A stretch of DNA of 64,000 nucleotides from assembly GCF_023822025.1 (NCBI RefSeq), contig NZ_CP082909.1, positions 1,478,001 to 1,542,000 on the forward strand, in the 5' to 3' direction. Of the stretch, positions 18,837 through 28,039 are shown piece by piece. How positions within the stretch are numbered: the stretch's first letter is position 1; the number at the start of each line of letters is the position of its first letter. Position numbers and translations under genes: made by a program. The stretch is from Endozoicomonas sp. 4G (GTDB taxonomy: Bacteria; Pseudomonadota; Gammaproteobacteria; Pseudomonadales; Endozoicomonadaceae). The notes under the pieces were generated by a model. The model made no database searches, was not told the DNA's origin, and saw only the letters and a list, made by a program, of their open reading frames with translations.

Positions 18837-21401
18837 ATGATGCAGTGCACACGTTTAGCTAAAGCGGTTTCATTGGCTCTGCCCGTTATGTTACTGGCAG
18901 GTTGTGATGATGTTCTAAACGACGATGTTGAAGAAGTCACCCTTCAATCCCAGACGTTAAAGTTTGATCCAGCCAATGGTGTTATCCCTTACCCCAATGA
19001 TATTGTCGGGTTTGATGAAGATGGCTCGCTGAAAGTACCCGGGGAGACAGACTGGGCTGCTACTCTTGGGGATGCTACGGGTGATAGCCCCAATACTTTC
19101 TGGAACTACTACGGTTCTCAGCCAGGCTGGGGCACATCCGTTCCCATGATTCTGGAATTCACCAAAGCGCCGGAATCATCCGGTGGCTCACCCTCCATTG
19201 ATCCGGCTACGTTCCAGAGTGGCATTAAAATGTTCCGGGAAAAGGATGGTACGCTTGAAGAGCTGGTTTGGAATGTAGATTACCGGGCAATTCTGGCAGA
19301 GGCGGGCACTATTAATATTGAGCCCCTGAAGCCTTTTGACGAAGCGACCCGCTATTTTGTTGTTCTGACAACTGGGTTGCAGGACGCCCATGGTCAACCT
19401 TTGCAAACTCCGTCTGCTTATAAGCAGCTGTTAAGCAGTAATGATGAAATGGGTCTGCATTTGCAGGGTGTTATTGATCAGTTGGCAGGTGCGGGTCTTT
19501 CTGATAGCAGTATTGTTTATGCGGCTGATTTTACTACGGGCAGCAATATCAGTGTGATTCGACCTGTGGTTGAAAAGTATCTTGGTGAGTACTCCTCAGG
19601 AACCCAATTCTCTGGTTTAGTGGAAGAAACATTTGCTTCATCTTCAGTGAGTACTGAGCAGAATAGAGTTGTCACGGCGATTTCTGAACAGCTGGCGAAG
19701 GAAGGCGTATCAATTTCAGAACAAGAGCCCACAGAAACAGCTGAATTCCGTGTTTTCTCTGCGACCATCAACTTGCCAGCCTATCTGGATACACCTGAGA
19801 TGGGAGTAAACTGTGAATACAATGAATATGTCGTCAGTATGCAAGAAGGTGGCAGCCACGACAGTCATCCTGAGAACTTCAATGAATATAGGGTAGCACC
19901 ACAGGAATTCTGTTCAGGCGCTTTCAGTTATTTCCAAACAAGCGACGGTACACCTATTAATGCCAGCAATGCTGCTGATATCAAGGTGTTTAAAGAGGCT
20001 TCCATAAAAGCCAAAATTTATCTGCCCACAGGTGAGGTGCCTGACGGCGGATTTAAGGTGGTTATGCACAGCCATGGCTTCGGTGGCTCAAAAGACGAAG
20101 CTGAAATCTTTGCTAAACAGCTGGTTGGTTCCGGTTATGCGGTGGTAGCCATCGACCATCCCATGCACGGTGACAGAGCCGTGGATATTGATGGCGACGG
20201 TGTGGCTGATCTGGATGCTTCGGAACGCCGGACGGATTATGCCAGTGCTGAAAATCTGTTAACTACACGCGGCTTTATGTGGCAGGTGGCCCTGGATTAT
20301 GTCGGCATCCGCATGGCGATCGCCAATGGTGTGAACCATAAGGGTGAGACGCTTCTCGATACTAACAATGTGCACATGCTGGGGAGTTCACTGGGAGGCA
20401 TTCACGGCACTATTATCTCTGGTATTATCAGAGATGCCCAAGAGCATTTCCCTCAGTATAAAGAAAAGCTGGACCTGAAGACGACAACAGTGAATGTGCC
20501 CGGTGCGGGTGTCGCCACTGTTCTGATACAGTCGCCTGTGTTACTGCCAGAAATGAAGGAAGACGCTCTGCACTCTGCCGCTTTCCGTTTATTTATGGCT
20601 GAGACGTTGGGTTTCTACAATCCGGTAACACAGCTTTCGAAGGATGAGAAAGTGGCTGCCCTGGATAAAACCGACGAATATCGCGAGGGGTTGGAAAATG
20701 TTGATCTGACCCAGCCTGATCAGATTGCCGATGAGCATATACGTCAATTGGCGGATGATGTGCTGGCCGCCAGTGCTGCTATGGGCAACCCGGCACCGGC
20801 TGACTTTGCTGAGTTTGAGGAGCAAATCTGGCAAGTCTATAAAATCCCCGCCGAGATTGCTTATCAGGCTATTACCGACCCTTCTGACCCGGTGAGTTAC
20901 GCCAAGGTGCTGGCTCAATATCCTGATGAGCCTATTCTGCTGACTGAGGCCGTGGGCGATGGTTCAAATGAACTGAATATGACAGCCATGGCTCTTGCCG
21001 CGATGGAAGGCGATGGTAAGGATTTCAATCCGGGCGATTTTGTGATTGTTAATCAGGCCCATGAGATGCCGCTGGGTGGTACAGATCCTCTGATCAGAAC
21101 CTTGGGTTTGGATTTGCTGGTTGGTGGTGACAACGGTGTACAGGGTGTAACCACTATCCGTAGTGCTTCCCGTTATGGTTATGGCACGCACATGTCCAGT
21201 TTTGTTCCAGTGGATGCGGCATCTGAAGATCAAGACCTGCTGCCTAATGACGTAGATGTCCATGAAAGCATTGTTGAAGCAACTCTTTCATTTTTGAAAT
21301 CGAATGGCTCTCACGTGAATGTTGAAAACCTTGGCTCTACCAACGGTGATGAACTCTTGCTGCCTAAAGAGGATTTTGCAGACCAGCCTGAATATAAGTA
21401 G
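18837..21401 (+). CDS. Surface lipoprotein lipase/phospholipase, VolA/Pla-1 type
   Basis: An 854-residue lipoprotein. The ATG at 18837 follows AAGGG and starts a lipoprotein signal peptide with lipobox LAGC. After the anchor come residues typical of the Pla-1/cef extracellular lipase family (FDPANGVIPYPNDIVGF). The alpha/beta-hydrolase part includes VVMHSHGFGGSKDEAE (oxyanion region), IDHPMHGD and the nucleophile elbow GSSLGG with Ser518; the catalytic His is probably in NQAHEMPLGG. In Vibrio cholerae VolA is a surface-exposed lysophospholipase that frees fatty acids from host lipids. A similar host-lipid role is inferred. The gene stands alone after the argG terminator. Confidence 0.85.
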   Translation: MMQCTRLAKAVSLALPVMLLAGCDDVLNDDVEEVTLQSQTLKFDPANGVIPYPNDIVGFDEDGSLKVPGETDWAATLGDATGDSPNTFWNYYGSQPGWGTSVPMILEFTKAPESSGGSPSIDPATFQSGIKMFREKDGTLEELVWNVDYRAILAEAGTINIEPLKPFDEATRYFVVLTTGLQDAHGQPLQTPSAYKQLLSSNDEMGLHLQGVIDQLAGAGLSDSSIVYAADFTTGSNISVIRPVVEKYLGEYSSGTQFSGLVEETFASSSVSTEQNRVVTAISEQLAKEGVSISEQEPTETAEFRVFSATINLPAYLDTPEMGVNCEYNEYVVSMQEGGSHDSHPENFNEYRVAPQEFCSGAFSYFQTSDGTPINASNAADIKVFKEASIKAKIYLPTGEVPDGGFKVVMHSHGFGGSKDEAEIFAKQLVGSGYAVVAIDHPMHGDRAVDIDGDGVADLDASERRTDYASAENLLTTRGFMWQVALDYVGIRMAIANGVNHKGETLLDTNNVHMLGSSLGGIHGTIISGIIRDAQEHFPQYKEKLDLKTTTVNVPGAGVATVLIQSPVLLPEMKEDALHSAAFRLFMAETLGFYNPVTQLSKDEKVAALDKTDEYREGLENVDLTQPDQIADEHIRQLADDVLAASAAMGNPAPADFAEFEEQIWQVYKIPAEIAYQAITDPSDPVSYAKVLAQYPDEPILLTEAVGDGSNELNMTAMALAAMEGDGKDFNPGDFVIVNQAHEMPLGGTDPLIRTLGLDLLVGGDNGVQGVTTIRSASRYGYGTHMSSFVPVDAASEDQDLLPNDVDVHESIVEATLSFLKSNGSHVNVENLGSTNGDELLLPKEDFADQPEYK

Positions 21402-21531
21402 ACATAATTGTCGTTTTAAAATGGGTGTTTAGCATTCTGGTTCCCATGTCTTTGGGCCCTTTGGGTTCTAACGTGGGAGCCAGTTTGAGAAGAGCTGCCC
21501 TGATCATCAGGCTACTGGTGCGGCTGAAAAC

Positions 21532-22305
21532 TCAAAGGTATTTTTCCCTGAGTGTGCTATTTTTTCCTGTGTTTCTCAAACTCACTTTTTGCAGATTGGT
21601 ACCCTGGGGCATAAGGAGTGTAATAGAGTTCAATAAATAACTCTTCGGTTTTAATATCTGCCCATTTCCCATAAAACTCTGAAAAACTAGTTTCACTGTC
21701 AGTTTTTTTACTGAGAACAACGGCTTACCCTTATAAAAGAAGTGAAGCCAGGTGTAGCTATAGCCTTGTGAAAAGCCATGATCCGGTTCTCTCTCTTGAG
21801 TTATTGAAATATAGTAAGGGTTGAGAAAATCAAGTAATTCGATGGCATTACTGAATACCTGAATATTCGGGTTAGCGGATCCTGCTCTATCACGCACATC
21901 CTTTTCAATGAGAATAGCTTTTAACCAATGCAAGTGGTTTATGGTTTCTGAAATAATGTGACAAGCTGCTGCGTTTTCATCTATTTTTCCCACTACTACG
22001 GCGCCCTCATGGGCTTGTGGCTGAGAGGGTTGTGTTTCTGTCGTCTCATGATGACTGTGTCCTGTCGAACTTTCTGCGTAACTCAGCGACTCTTCAGCTA
22101 ACGTAACATTATTGAATTTTTGACGGAGTTCACAAACACCATGACAGGAACCGGCATAACAATTTAAACCAAACGTATGCAGGTCTTGTTCAGGATGTTC
22201 ATTGCCACCGCCAGAACCAGACGACAGGGGGTGGGTGAAAGAGCCTCTGACATGGCTGGTTGTCCCTGAGGCTTGTTGGCTGGATGATTCTGATGACGGG
22301 TTTTG
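21532..22305 (-). pseudogene. Hypothetical gene, 5' end lost at group II intron remnant
   Basis: The frame stays open on the minus strand from the stop at 21532 back to a TAA at about 22372, but it contains no ATG, and the only plausible start (GTG at 21993) would leave coding-like sequence upstream unused. The upstream part reads as Ser/Gly-rich residues followed by a four-Cys cluster (NCYAGSCHGVCEL) and His-rich sequence, then the 153-residue C-terminal part with HWLKAILIEKDVRD and FYKGKPLFSVKKL. I do not recognise the family. The simplest reading is a gene whose N-terminal part was removed when the intron fragment came to lie at about 22305. It could also be a complete 153-residue gene. 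Confidence 0.45.
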
Positions 22306-22751
22306 TGATTCAGTTTGGCCGTTTTGCTCACCGGCAAAAGAAGCGCCCGAAGATGGTCTATTTCCTTGGATTTACCCATTACTGCACCCGGAACCAGAAG
22401 GGAAACTTCATGGTTGGTCGTAAGACGGAGAGAGCACGGCTTAGGCGAAGTATTGAGAAATTCAAAGAGCTGCTAAGACGCATCCGCCACGATCCGTTGC
22501 ATGAACAATTAACAGCTATCAATCGTCGTTTACAGGGACACTACGCTTACTATGGAATGGGAGGGAACTTCCGGAGCCTTTGCAAATTGTATCGGTCTGT
22601 GGAGAGATATTGGCGCAAGATGCTCAGTAGGCGAAGCCGAAAAGGCAAGGTGACTTGGGAAATGTTTAACCGCCTCAAACAGATCATGCCGTTACTGAAA
22701 CCAAAGATAGCGATCCCCTTTTGGAGGATGCAGTTTATGGCAGTGCTGTAA
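22305..22751 (+). pseudogene. Group II intron maturase, C-terminal fragment
   Basis: The plus-strand frame reads IQFGRFAHRQKKRP then FLGFTHYC, the standard signature of the end of the reverse transcriptase region of LtrA-type maturases. The basic maturase X domain follows (RRIRHDPLHEQLTAINRRL, GHYAYYGMGGNFRSL, RYWRKMLSRRSRKGKVTW). The frame ends at 22751 where family members end. The fingers and palm of the reverse transcriptase, including the YADD active site, are absent, so this is a remnant of perhaps a third of the protein. Confidence 0.85.
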
Positions 22752-22763
22752 GTCAGATGCTGA

Positions 22764-22797
22764 AGAGCCCGGTGCGGGAAATCCGCACGCCGGGATC
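22764..22797 (+). ncRNA. Group II intron domain V
   Basis: A 34-base hairpin with the catalytic AGC triad at its 5' base, a lower stem CCCGG/CCGGG, a bulge, and an upper stem GTGCGG/CCGCAC capped by a GAAA-type loop. Size and layout match domain V of bacterial group II introns. It lies 12 bases after the maturase stop. Confidence 0.85.
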
Positions 22798-22948
22798 TGA
22801 GGGGGTTGGAGTTACAACTGGTAGCTCCTTCTACCCGATCCTGAGGGGGAAGTTCTCTCGGGCGACTCGACTGGGAACGAGTGGTTAGAGTTTTGTGATA
22901 CCCTCTGATTGCCTGAAGGTTTTTTGAACAGTTGTTTAAAAGCGTCCG

Positions 22949-23359
22949 TCAGGTGCTGGCGTTGGATTGGTTATTTTTTTCCTCAGGAAAATACTGACTG
23001 AGAATGTCCGGGTCACTGCTCAATGCATCGCAGGCTTCTGGTTGTGAAACCGGTGTAATACTGGTTGAACAGAGTTTCATGTTGCGGATACTGGCATCAA
23101 ACCAGAACCAGTTCTTGTTCTCGGAATAACATAAGGCTCTGGCTGTATAGTTGACCGAAGGTACCAGAGGAACAGAAGGAAAGCCGAGCAGCTGTTTTTT
23201 AACGACGGTAGAGCTCAGGCAGGAGTAGGTAATATTGTTGTATCGTCGTTCAAACCGGTCAAAGGTCCGGGCGATCAGCTGCTCGGCGATTTTATCTTGT
23301 CTCAGGCTTAACTGGTAGAGAGCCAGTCCACATAAAAAGAGAATGATAATACTTTCCAT
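22949..23359 (-). CDS. Small membrane-anchored hypothetical protein
   Basis: A 136-residue protein, not recognised. An N-terminal hydrophobic segment (residues 3-16, IIILFLCGLALYQL) is followed by a charged region and a Cys-containing domain (C46, C76, C97 and C109 or nearby), with a Pro/Asn/Glu-rich tail. The topology suggests a single-pass protein with an extracytoplasmic domain, possibly pilin-like, although no prepilin cleavage motif is seen. GAGGTACTC lies just before the ATG as a ribosome site. It stands alone between the intron remnant and the yajL-like gene. Confidence 0.55.
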   Translation of the reverse strand: MESIIILFLCGLALYQLSLRQDKIAEQLIARTFDRFERRYNNITYSCLSSTVVKKQLLGFPSVPLVPSVNYTARALCYSENKNWFWFDASIRNMKLCSTSITPVSQPEACDALSSDPDILSQYFPEEKNNQSNAST

Positions 23360-23499
23360 AATGAGTACCTCAAGGCTTTATTAATTAGTACTAGCGTCCG
23401 TACCAGCTTTTTCTAAACCCTTTTTTCATCAAACCATAGATGCCTTGCTTTAGGGAAGCGCTCATTTCTCTTTGCTCACAGCTTTCGGTCGTTGAGTAC

Positions 23500-24078
23500 T
23501 TATAATGCCCAGTCTGCCAGCATCTGTTTGGCTATGGGACGGTATGCATCTTTACCGTATACCGCGTCAACCAGAGCGAAGCTGAAGGCCATGGCAGAGC
23601 CGGGCCCCTGGGCGGTAATCACCCGTTTTTTCTGATCGACGACGACCGGGCTTTCAGGTTGCGGCAAAGCCCCCTCCAGTTGATCAAAAAAAGTAGGGTA
23701 GCAAGTGGCGCGGACATTATCGAGCAGAGAGTGGTAAGCCAGCACAACGGCTGATGAGGCACAGATGGCGGCATACCAGCGGTGGGCTGTCTTTTGCCTG
23801 TTCAGAAGCTCGGTAAGGTGTGCGTTGTCCCTGAGGTTGGCAGCCCCCGGCATACCACCGGGCAGAGCTATCAAATGGAAGTTTGTATTCAGGCAGGCTT
23901 CGATATGGCCGTCGGCTATTAACTTAATACCTCGGGATGCTTCAATTTCCAGATTACCGTCGAGGGTGCAGGCGGCAACAGAGACCTGAGCCCCAGCCCT
24001 GCGAAGTGTGTCAATAATGGTAATGGCTTCGATTTCTTCGCAGCCATGAGCAACAGGAACGAGAATCTGCCTTGGCAT
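23500..24078 (-). CDS. yajL: DJ-1/PfpI family protein, YajL-like
   Basis: A 192-residue cytoplasmic protein of the DJ-1 family. The nucleophile-elbow cysteine is in AAICASSAVVL, the conserved Glu is in CEEIEAITIID, and LPGGMPGAANLRD is the family glycine-rich turn. E. coli YajL is an oxidative-stress chaperone reported to have deglycase activity on glyoxal-modified proteins. The start was placed at the ATG with AGAGG upstream; a longer frame to 24147 has no family counterpart. The ThiJ/PfpI name is secure; the exact orthology to yajL is likely but not proved. Confidence 0.8.
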   Translation of the reverse strand: MPRQILVPVAHGCEEIEAITIIDTLRRAGAQVSVAACTLDGNLEIEASRGIKLIADGHIEACLNTNFHLIALPGGMPGAANLRDNAHLTELLNRQKTAHRWYAAICASSAVVLAYHSLLDNVRATCYPTFFDQLEGALPQPESPVVVDQKKRVITAQGPGSAMAFSFALVDAVYGKDAYRPIAKQMLADWAL

Positions 24079-24199
24079 AATGAAACCTCTAAGGTTGTGC
24101 GACATGCAAACACACAACCTGCTCTGTTTCCATTTTAGAGCAGGCACGGCGAAATCTGCCGAGCTGATTGAGACAATTCAGTTCGACAGATTGATAAGC

Positions 24200-24876
24200 C
24201 TAGTGCACCCAAGCTCTAATATCCATACAGCATCGCACCTGCAATGGCCGACCTTTGTAAGTCCATTTAAATGGCTTCGCCATTTTCTCGTTGAAGAAGT
24301 CAACAAACTGGTGAAGCCGAGCTTTCAGGTCTTCTTTTGAAGTAAAGCTGTTTCGCTTCAGAAAACGTCTTACCAGAATCGAAAACCATATTTCTATCTG
24401 GTTCAGCCATGATGCATGTTTCGGAGTATAGTGAAAAACGATCTTATGGGATGTATCAGTCAGGTACGCAGCCCGTGTCCTCATGTTCTTCAGGATACCG
24501 GACTTACCCTTAACGCCAAGTTCATCTTGTGGTGTGCCTTCAGCCCTGGTTTGTCGCAAGACATGGCAACAATCAAGCAAATTTGCTCTTCGGTGAACTT
24601 GGCTTTTGCGCCAGGGCGAGGAGCCTCTTTGAGTTTTTCTAATACTGGAATCTCATCACTACGCTCGACCCAGTGCTTTCTCCAGCGAGTGACGGTTTCA
24701 CGGTTACACTTGAGTTCTTTAGTCGTTCCCTGAAGACTTTTCCCTTGTGCCCCCAACAGAATGATTTTGGCTCTGAGCACCATAGCCTGAGAACTTTTCC
24801 GTTGGCGAACAATCAGGTCAAGGGCATTGCGTTGCTGTTCTGACAAGATGATTTGTTGGGTATGCTTTGATGGCAT
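24200..24876 (-). pseudogene. IS630 transposase remnant
   Basis: Two frames make up the remnant. The N-terminal frame (from the ATG at 24876) has the helix-turn-helix region (QRNALDLIVRQRKSSQAM, CNRETVTRWRKHW) and breaks off after VAMSCDKP, where GLKAHHKMNLAL from near the catalytic domain follows directly, so roughly 80-100 residues including the first catalytic Asp are missing. The second frame, in another register, resumes with the end of the DDE domain (HYTPKHASWLNQIEIWFS, carrying the last acidic residue, then FNEKMAKPFKWTYKG). An internal deletion plus frameshift makes it non-functional. Confidence 0.85.
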
Positions 24877-24959
24877 CCGTGCTACAACTACTGAAGAGAA
24901 ATGAGCGCATATCAAAGCATATTTTGATCTGTATGGGTATTAGTGCTTTCCTGCACTAG
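24200..24959. mobile_element. IS630-family element, internally deleted
   Basis: Terminal inverted repeats of 31 bases with five mismatches lie at 24200-24230 and 24929-24959 (outer half CTAGTGCA, inner half CCATACAG). TA dinucleotides at 24201-24202 and 24957-24958 fit the TA target choice of this family. The element is about 760 bases, well short of the roughly 1.1 kb of intact relatives, because the transposase has lost its middle. Confidence 0.8.
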
Positions 24960-24991
24960 CCAGCTGGCCTGTCAAGAAGGAAAGGACTCAG

Positions 24992-25357
24992 TTACTCAGG
25001 CTGATTGTTTAATTGTCCTTGCCAGCGGGTGAACATCATGGCAGAGATAAACAGCGCACTGCTGAACAGGGTAATTAGCCAGCCATGAATGGAATCGGTG
25101 ATAAACCAGGCATCAAGCACACCGCTGATAAAATAAAAGCAGAGAATGAAGCACAGCCAGGCCGTCGCTCTTGGCTGGCGTCTGATTAACCCGTAAACAG
25201 GCAGTAACAGTGGGATAATAGTGAAAGACGCAATCATCCAGACTGAGTTTTGAGGTGGGTCCAGCCAGAGTACTTTTGCCGCCTGCGAAGATAGCAGACA
25301 CAAGTAGAGTACCAGGCTAAACCGGTAGCTGAGGTTGGCTTTTTGAGTCAGATCCAC
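24992..25357 (-). CDS. DUF2069 inner-membrane protein
   Basis: A 121-residue protein with four hydrophobic segments (about 14-29, 38-55, 63-82, 92-108). It resembles the DUF2069 family, often found beside an ArsC-like gene in pseudomonads, as here, where the upstream arsC stop is two bases from its start. Function is unknown. The tight spacing makes a two-gene operon with arsC very likely. Confidence 0.75.
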   Translation of the reverse strand: MDLTQKANLSYRFSLVLYLCLLSSQAAKVLWLDPPQNSVWMIASFTIIPLLLPVYGLIRRQPRATAWLCFILCFYFISGVLDAWFITDSIHGWLITLFSSALFISAMMFTRWQGQLNNQPE

Positions 25358-25359
25358 GA

Positions 25360-25704
25360 TTACAGGATCTCCAGTACGGATTCCGGCGGACGACCGACAC
25401 GAGCCTGACCATTACAGACGACGATAGGTCTTTCAATGATTTTTGGATAGGCGACCATTGTCTCAATTTGCTGCTGTTCTAAGAGGTCCTGACCTTTGAC
25501 GTGATCCTTGTATTCCTGCTCACCCTTGCGCATCAGTGCTTCCGGGCTCTTGCCTAATTGTTTCAGAATATCAGATAAAGTGGCTTCGCTGGGTGGGTTT
25601 TCCAGGTACAGCACTATGTCGGGGTGGATGCCCTTTTCTTCAATCAGAGCCAGAGTCTGTCTGGACTTTGAACAGCGGGGGTTATGGTAAATGGTGACGC
25701 TCAT
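25360..25704 (-). CDS. arsC: ArsC-family (glutaredoxin-type) reductase
   Basis: A 114-residue thioredoxin-fold protein of the ArsC/Spx family. The N-terminal active site YHNPRCSKSRQTL has the single cysteine of glutathione/glutaredoxin-dependent arsenate reductases, and IIERPIVV followed by RVGRPPESV is the conserved C-terminal part. The usual R-x-x-S type arsenate contact is partly kept. In most gammaproteobacteria this chromosomal copy (YfgD-like) is not in an ars operon and its true substrate is uncertain, and no ars genes are nearby here. The ATG at 25704 follows GAAAGGC; the longer frame was rejected. Confidence 0.8.
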   Translation of the reverse strand: MSVTIYHNPRCSKSRQTLALIEEKGIHPDIVLYLENPPSEATLSDILKQLGKSPEALMRKGEQEYKDHVKGQDLLEQQQIETMVAYPKIIERPIVVCNGQARVGRPPESVLEIL

Positions 25705-25929
25705 ATTGCCTTTCTCTCGACTTATCTTTCGCAAGGGTATCTGTGACGGGAAGATTATCGTTGAATGGGTTCCGGTGCAATTGATATCCGTAGACAAAAG
25801 TTCAGCAAATCTATCCACTTTTAATCAAATCAACCATATAATTCCCTACAGTTGTTATCAGCATGTTCAGGCTTGTTCGGTCGCTGGTGGACAACAAGTC
25901 TAATAAAACCTTCTTCTCAAAAGGCAGGT

Positions 25930-26511
25930 ATGGTCATGTATAAGCTTAAACTGTCGCTGGTTGTGATTATTGCGGTCGTAATGGTTGGCTGCTCCAGCCA
26001 GAAGCTCAACTGGGACTACAACAATTCTCCCGCTGCTACCCAGTCCATGAAAGACTGGAAAACCTATGCGTGGCTGAACAAGCCGGGCGAGAACAATAAG
26101 GTCAAGGGGTATCAGATCAATGGTTTGACGGATATGCGCATCCGGACCGCTATCAACAGCGATCTTCAGACCAGGGGGTATCGGGAGGTGAGTAAAGAGG
26201 ATCATCCGGACTTTCTGGTAAATTATCTGACCACGACCCGCACACGCAGAGAGCTGAATCAAATGACGACTTCCATGGGGTATGGCTGGGGCTTCTGGGG
26301 TATGGGCGCTACGACTGAAACTCAAGTGAGAGACTATGAGGAAGGCTCGCTCATTATCGACTTTGTGAACCCGGAAAATCATCAGCTCCAATGGCGTGGA
26401 CGTTCGACTTCCAGAGTGGTGCAAGGTGCCACACCCGAAAAGCGCAGTGAAAAGATTAACACTGCGGTTAAGGCAATACTGAATGGTTTTCCTCCCGGGC
26501 ATAAAAACTGA
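25930..26511 (+). CDS. DUF4136 lipoprotein
   Basis: A 193-residue predicted lipoprotein with signal peptide KLSLVVIIAVVMVGC and a Ser-Ser after the lipid cysteine. The rest fits the DUF4136 pattern: KTYAWL near the start, an RTAINSDLQTRGYREV helix, PDFLVNYL, GSLIIDFVNPENHQLQWRGRS and a C-terminal KAILNGFPP. Ser at +2 and +3 suggests the outer membrane. Function is unknown. It begins 8 bases after AAGG and is followed by a terminator-like hairpin, so it is probably monocistronic. A longer frame from 25852 has no sensible leader. Confidence 0.8.
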   Translation: MVMYKLKLSLVVIIAVVMVGCSSQKLNWDYNNSPAATQSMKDWKTYAWLNKPGENNKVKGYQINGLTDMRIRTAINSDLQTRGYREVSKEDHPDFLVNYLTTTRTRRELNQMTTSMGYGWGFWGMGATTETQVRDYEEGSLIIDFVNPENHQLQWRGRSTSRVVQGATPEKRSEKINTAVKAILNGFPPGHKN

Positions 26512-26524
26512 CGCGCTGTCGCTT

Positions 26525-26552
26525 GAGCCCCGGAAATTTTCTGTCCGGGCTC
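26525..26552 (+). terminator. Terminator after DUF4136 gene
   Basis: GAGCCCCGGA (26525-26534) pairs with TCCGGGCTC (26544-26552), with one bulged C, and is followed by TTCTC. It starts 13 bases past the stop codon. Confidence 0.65.
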
Positions 26553-26574
26553 TTCTCAATATTAGGGATTGGTT

Positions 26575-27831
26575 ATGCCAGATTCGCGTCCTTTCGGTTC
26601 CATAAGGGCTCAACGTGTTCTTTGGTTTCGAGCCTACCTGCTGTCTGTCTCAGATACTTTCTTCAAGCACCGTTGCCTTGATAACGCTGCGGCATTGACT
26701 TATACGACGCTGTTTGCCGTGGTGCCGATGATGACGGTCACTTATAGCATGTTGTCGGCTATTCCTTCATTTCAGGGGGTGGGTGATACGGTTCAGAGTT
26801 TTATATTCAGTCACTTTGTTCCGACAGCGAGTGAGCAGATTCAATCTTATCTTTCCAGCTTTTCCCAGCAGGCACGAAAGTTGACAGGAGTGGGTGTTGC
26901 CTTTCTGGTGGTTACGGCATTTATGATGCTCAGGACAATTGATCGTGCCATTAACCAGATCTGGCAGGTAGATCGGGTTCGTCGGGGAGTCGCCGGCTTT
27001 TTGCTCTATTGGGCGATTCTCACCATGGGACCCTTTCTGATTGGGGTTGGTTTTGTGTTGACCTCTTACCTGGCGTCCCTGAAGCTGATCGCTGATACCA
27101 CCGCTTATCTTGGGGTTGACCAGTGGCTGTTGCGGTTAACTCCCATGTTGTTGAGTAGCCTCGTTTTTACCTTACTTTATCTGGCTGTGCCCAATCGGCC
27201 TGTACCTTTTCGTCACGCTTTTACAGGAGCCCTGGTGGTAGCTTTTCTGCTGGAATTGGCGAAGGGGGGCTTTGCCCTGTTTATTACTCTGTCTCCGTCG
27301 TATCATTTGATCTATGGTGCCTTTGCGGCTGTTCCCGTGTTTTTGTTGTGGATCTATTTCAGTTGGGTGCTGGTTCTTTTTGGTGCGGTACTGGTCAGGA
27401 GTTTTGCGCTATCCAACCAGGCCAGAAATGAGACGCTGCCACCTTTGCTCGGCGTTCTGGTGGTTCTGAACGGATTTAGTGAGCAGTTTCAAAAAGGGAT
27501 GGGTCTCAAGCTGAAACAGCTACATCAGGGGGGATGGAATCTCTCTCTTGAAGATTGGGAGCTTTATACCAGTTATTTGCTGGATCAGGATATCGTCAGT
27601 AAAAATGATCTGGGCGAAATGATACTGGCCAGAGATCTCAGGCATCTGGAGTTTAATGCCTTGTGCCAGTCGCTGTCCCGGGCTTTGCCATCGGACCAGG
27701 AGCTGGAGTCCGTTGTGGTTCTGAACAAGCCCGTGTGGTTTGGTCAACTGGTGGGTCGCTTGAAGCAGCTGAATGAAAAACAGCGGGCTGTGCTCGATTG
27801 CAATCTTGACGAACTTTTTACCGAATCCTGA
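26575..27831 (+). CDS. YihY/BrkB-family membrane protein
   Basis: A 418-residue inner-membrane protein. The N-terminal 280 residues contain six hydrophobic helices and the family signatures (CLDNAAALTYTTLFAVVP, RTIDRAINQIWQV, PNRPVPFRHAFTGA, YGAFAAVPVFLLWIYFSW). The last 130 residues are a soluble domain with a winged-helix look, common in pseudomonad members. The family was once misnamed ribonuclease BN; its role is still unclear. The ATG at 26575 follows AGGGA. The neighbouring arsC-like gene is conserved with it in pseudomonads. Confidence 0.85.
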   Translation: MPDSRPFGSIRAQRVLWFRAYLLSVSDTFFKHRCLDNAAALTYTTLFAVVPMMTVTYSMLSAIPSFQGVGDTVQSFIFSHFVPTASEQIQSYLSSFSQQARKLTGVGVAFLVVTAFMMLRTIDRAINQIWQVDRVRRGVAGFLLYWAILTMGPFLIGVGFVLTSYLASLKLIADTTAYLGVDQWLLRLTPMLLSSLVFTLLYLAVPNRPVPFRHAFTGALVVAFLLELAKGGFALFITLSPSYHLIYGAFAAVPVFLLWIYFSWVLVLFGAVLVRSFALSNQARNETLPPLLGVLVVLNGFSEQFQKGMGLKLKQLHQGGWNLSLEDWELYTSYLLDQDIVSKNDLGEMILARDLRHLEFNALCQSLSRALPSDQELESVVVLNKPVWFGQLVGRLKQLNEKQRAVLDCNLDELFTES

Positions 27832-27865
27832 AAATAATGACCTCGGTCAAAAAAGTGATTTAATC

Positions 27866-27894
27866 AATGTAATCGGTTACTGAAACCGGTTACA
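27866..27894 (+). promoter_or_regulatory. Overlapping LacI-type operators before the PTS gene
   Basis: AATGTAATCGGTT (27866-27878) and AACCGGTTACATT (27884-27896) form an inverted repeat with one mismatch. Each arm lies inside its own 14-base near-palindrome (TGTAATCGGTTACT at 27868-27881 and TGAAACCGGTTACA at 27881-27894) of the TGTAACCGGTTACA kind bound by sugar-responsive LacI/GntR-type repressors. The site is about 145 bases upstream of the EIIC gene. No such repressor gene is in the window. Confidence 0.55.
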
Positions 27895-28039
27895 TTTGAT
27901 CTTCAGTATTGGTATTCTCATACCCTATGTTAATAAAGGTCAGTCGTTGTGAATCTCTGGTTTTCCTGTTGGATGAGCGGGTAGCCCGAGGCTTCACACT
28001 GACATCGGAATTCATAAGCAAAACAAGCAGGGTGGGGTT

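Larger units (their letters stand above)
22305..22842 (+). mobile_element. Group II intron, 3' remnant
   Basis: Only the 3' part of a bacterial group II intron is present: the end of the maturase frame, then domain V, and a domain VI-like hairpin (GAGGGGGTTGGAG with CTCCTTCTACCC). The 5' ribozyme domains I-IV and the reverse transcriptase domains are missing, so it cannot splice or move alone. The left boundary is set where maturase similarity begins on the plus strand; the right boundary is the end of the domain VI-like fold and is approximate. Confidence 0.75.

Noticed and set aside
22305-22371. Extension of the truncated hypothetical gene upstream across the intron remnant
   Set aside because: The Ser-rich reading there is opposite maturase-coding sequence (IQFGRFA...FLGFTHYC) and is probably fortuitous.
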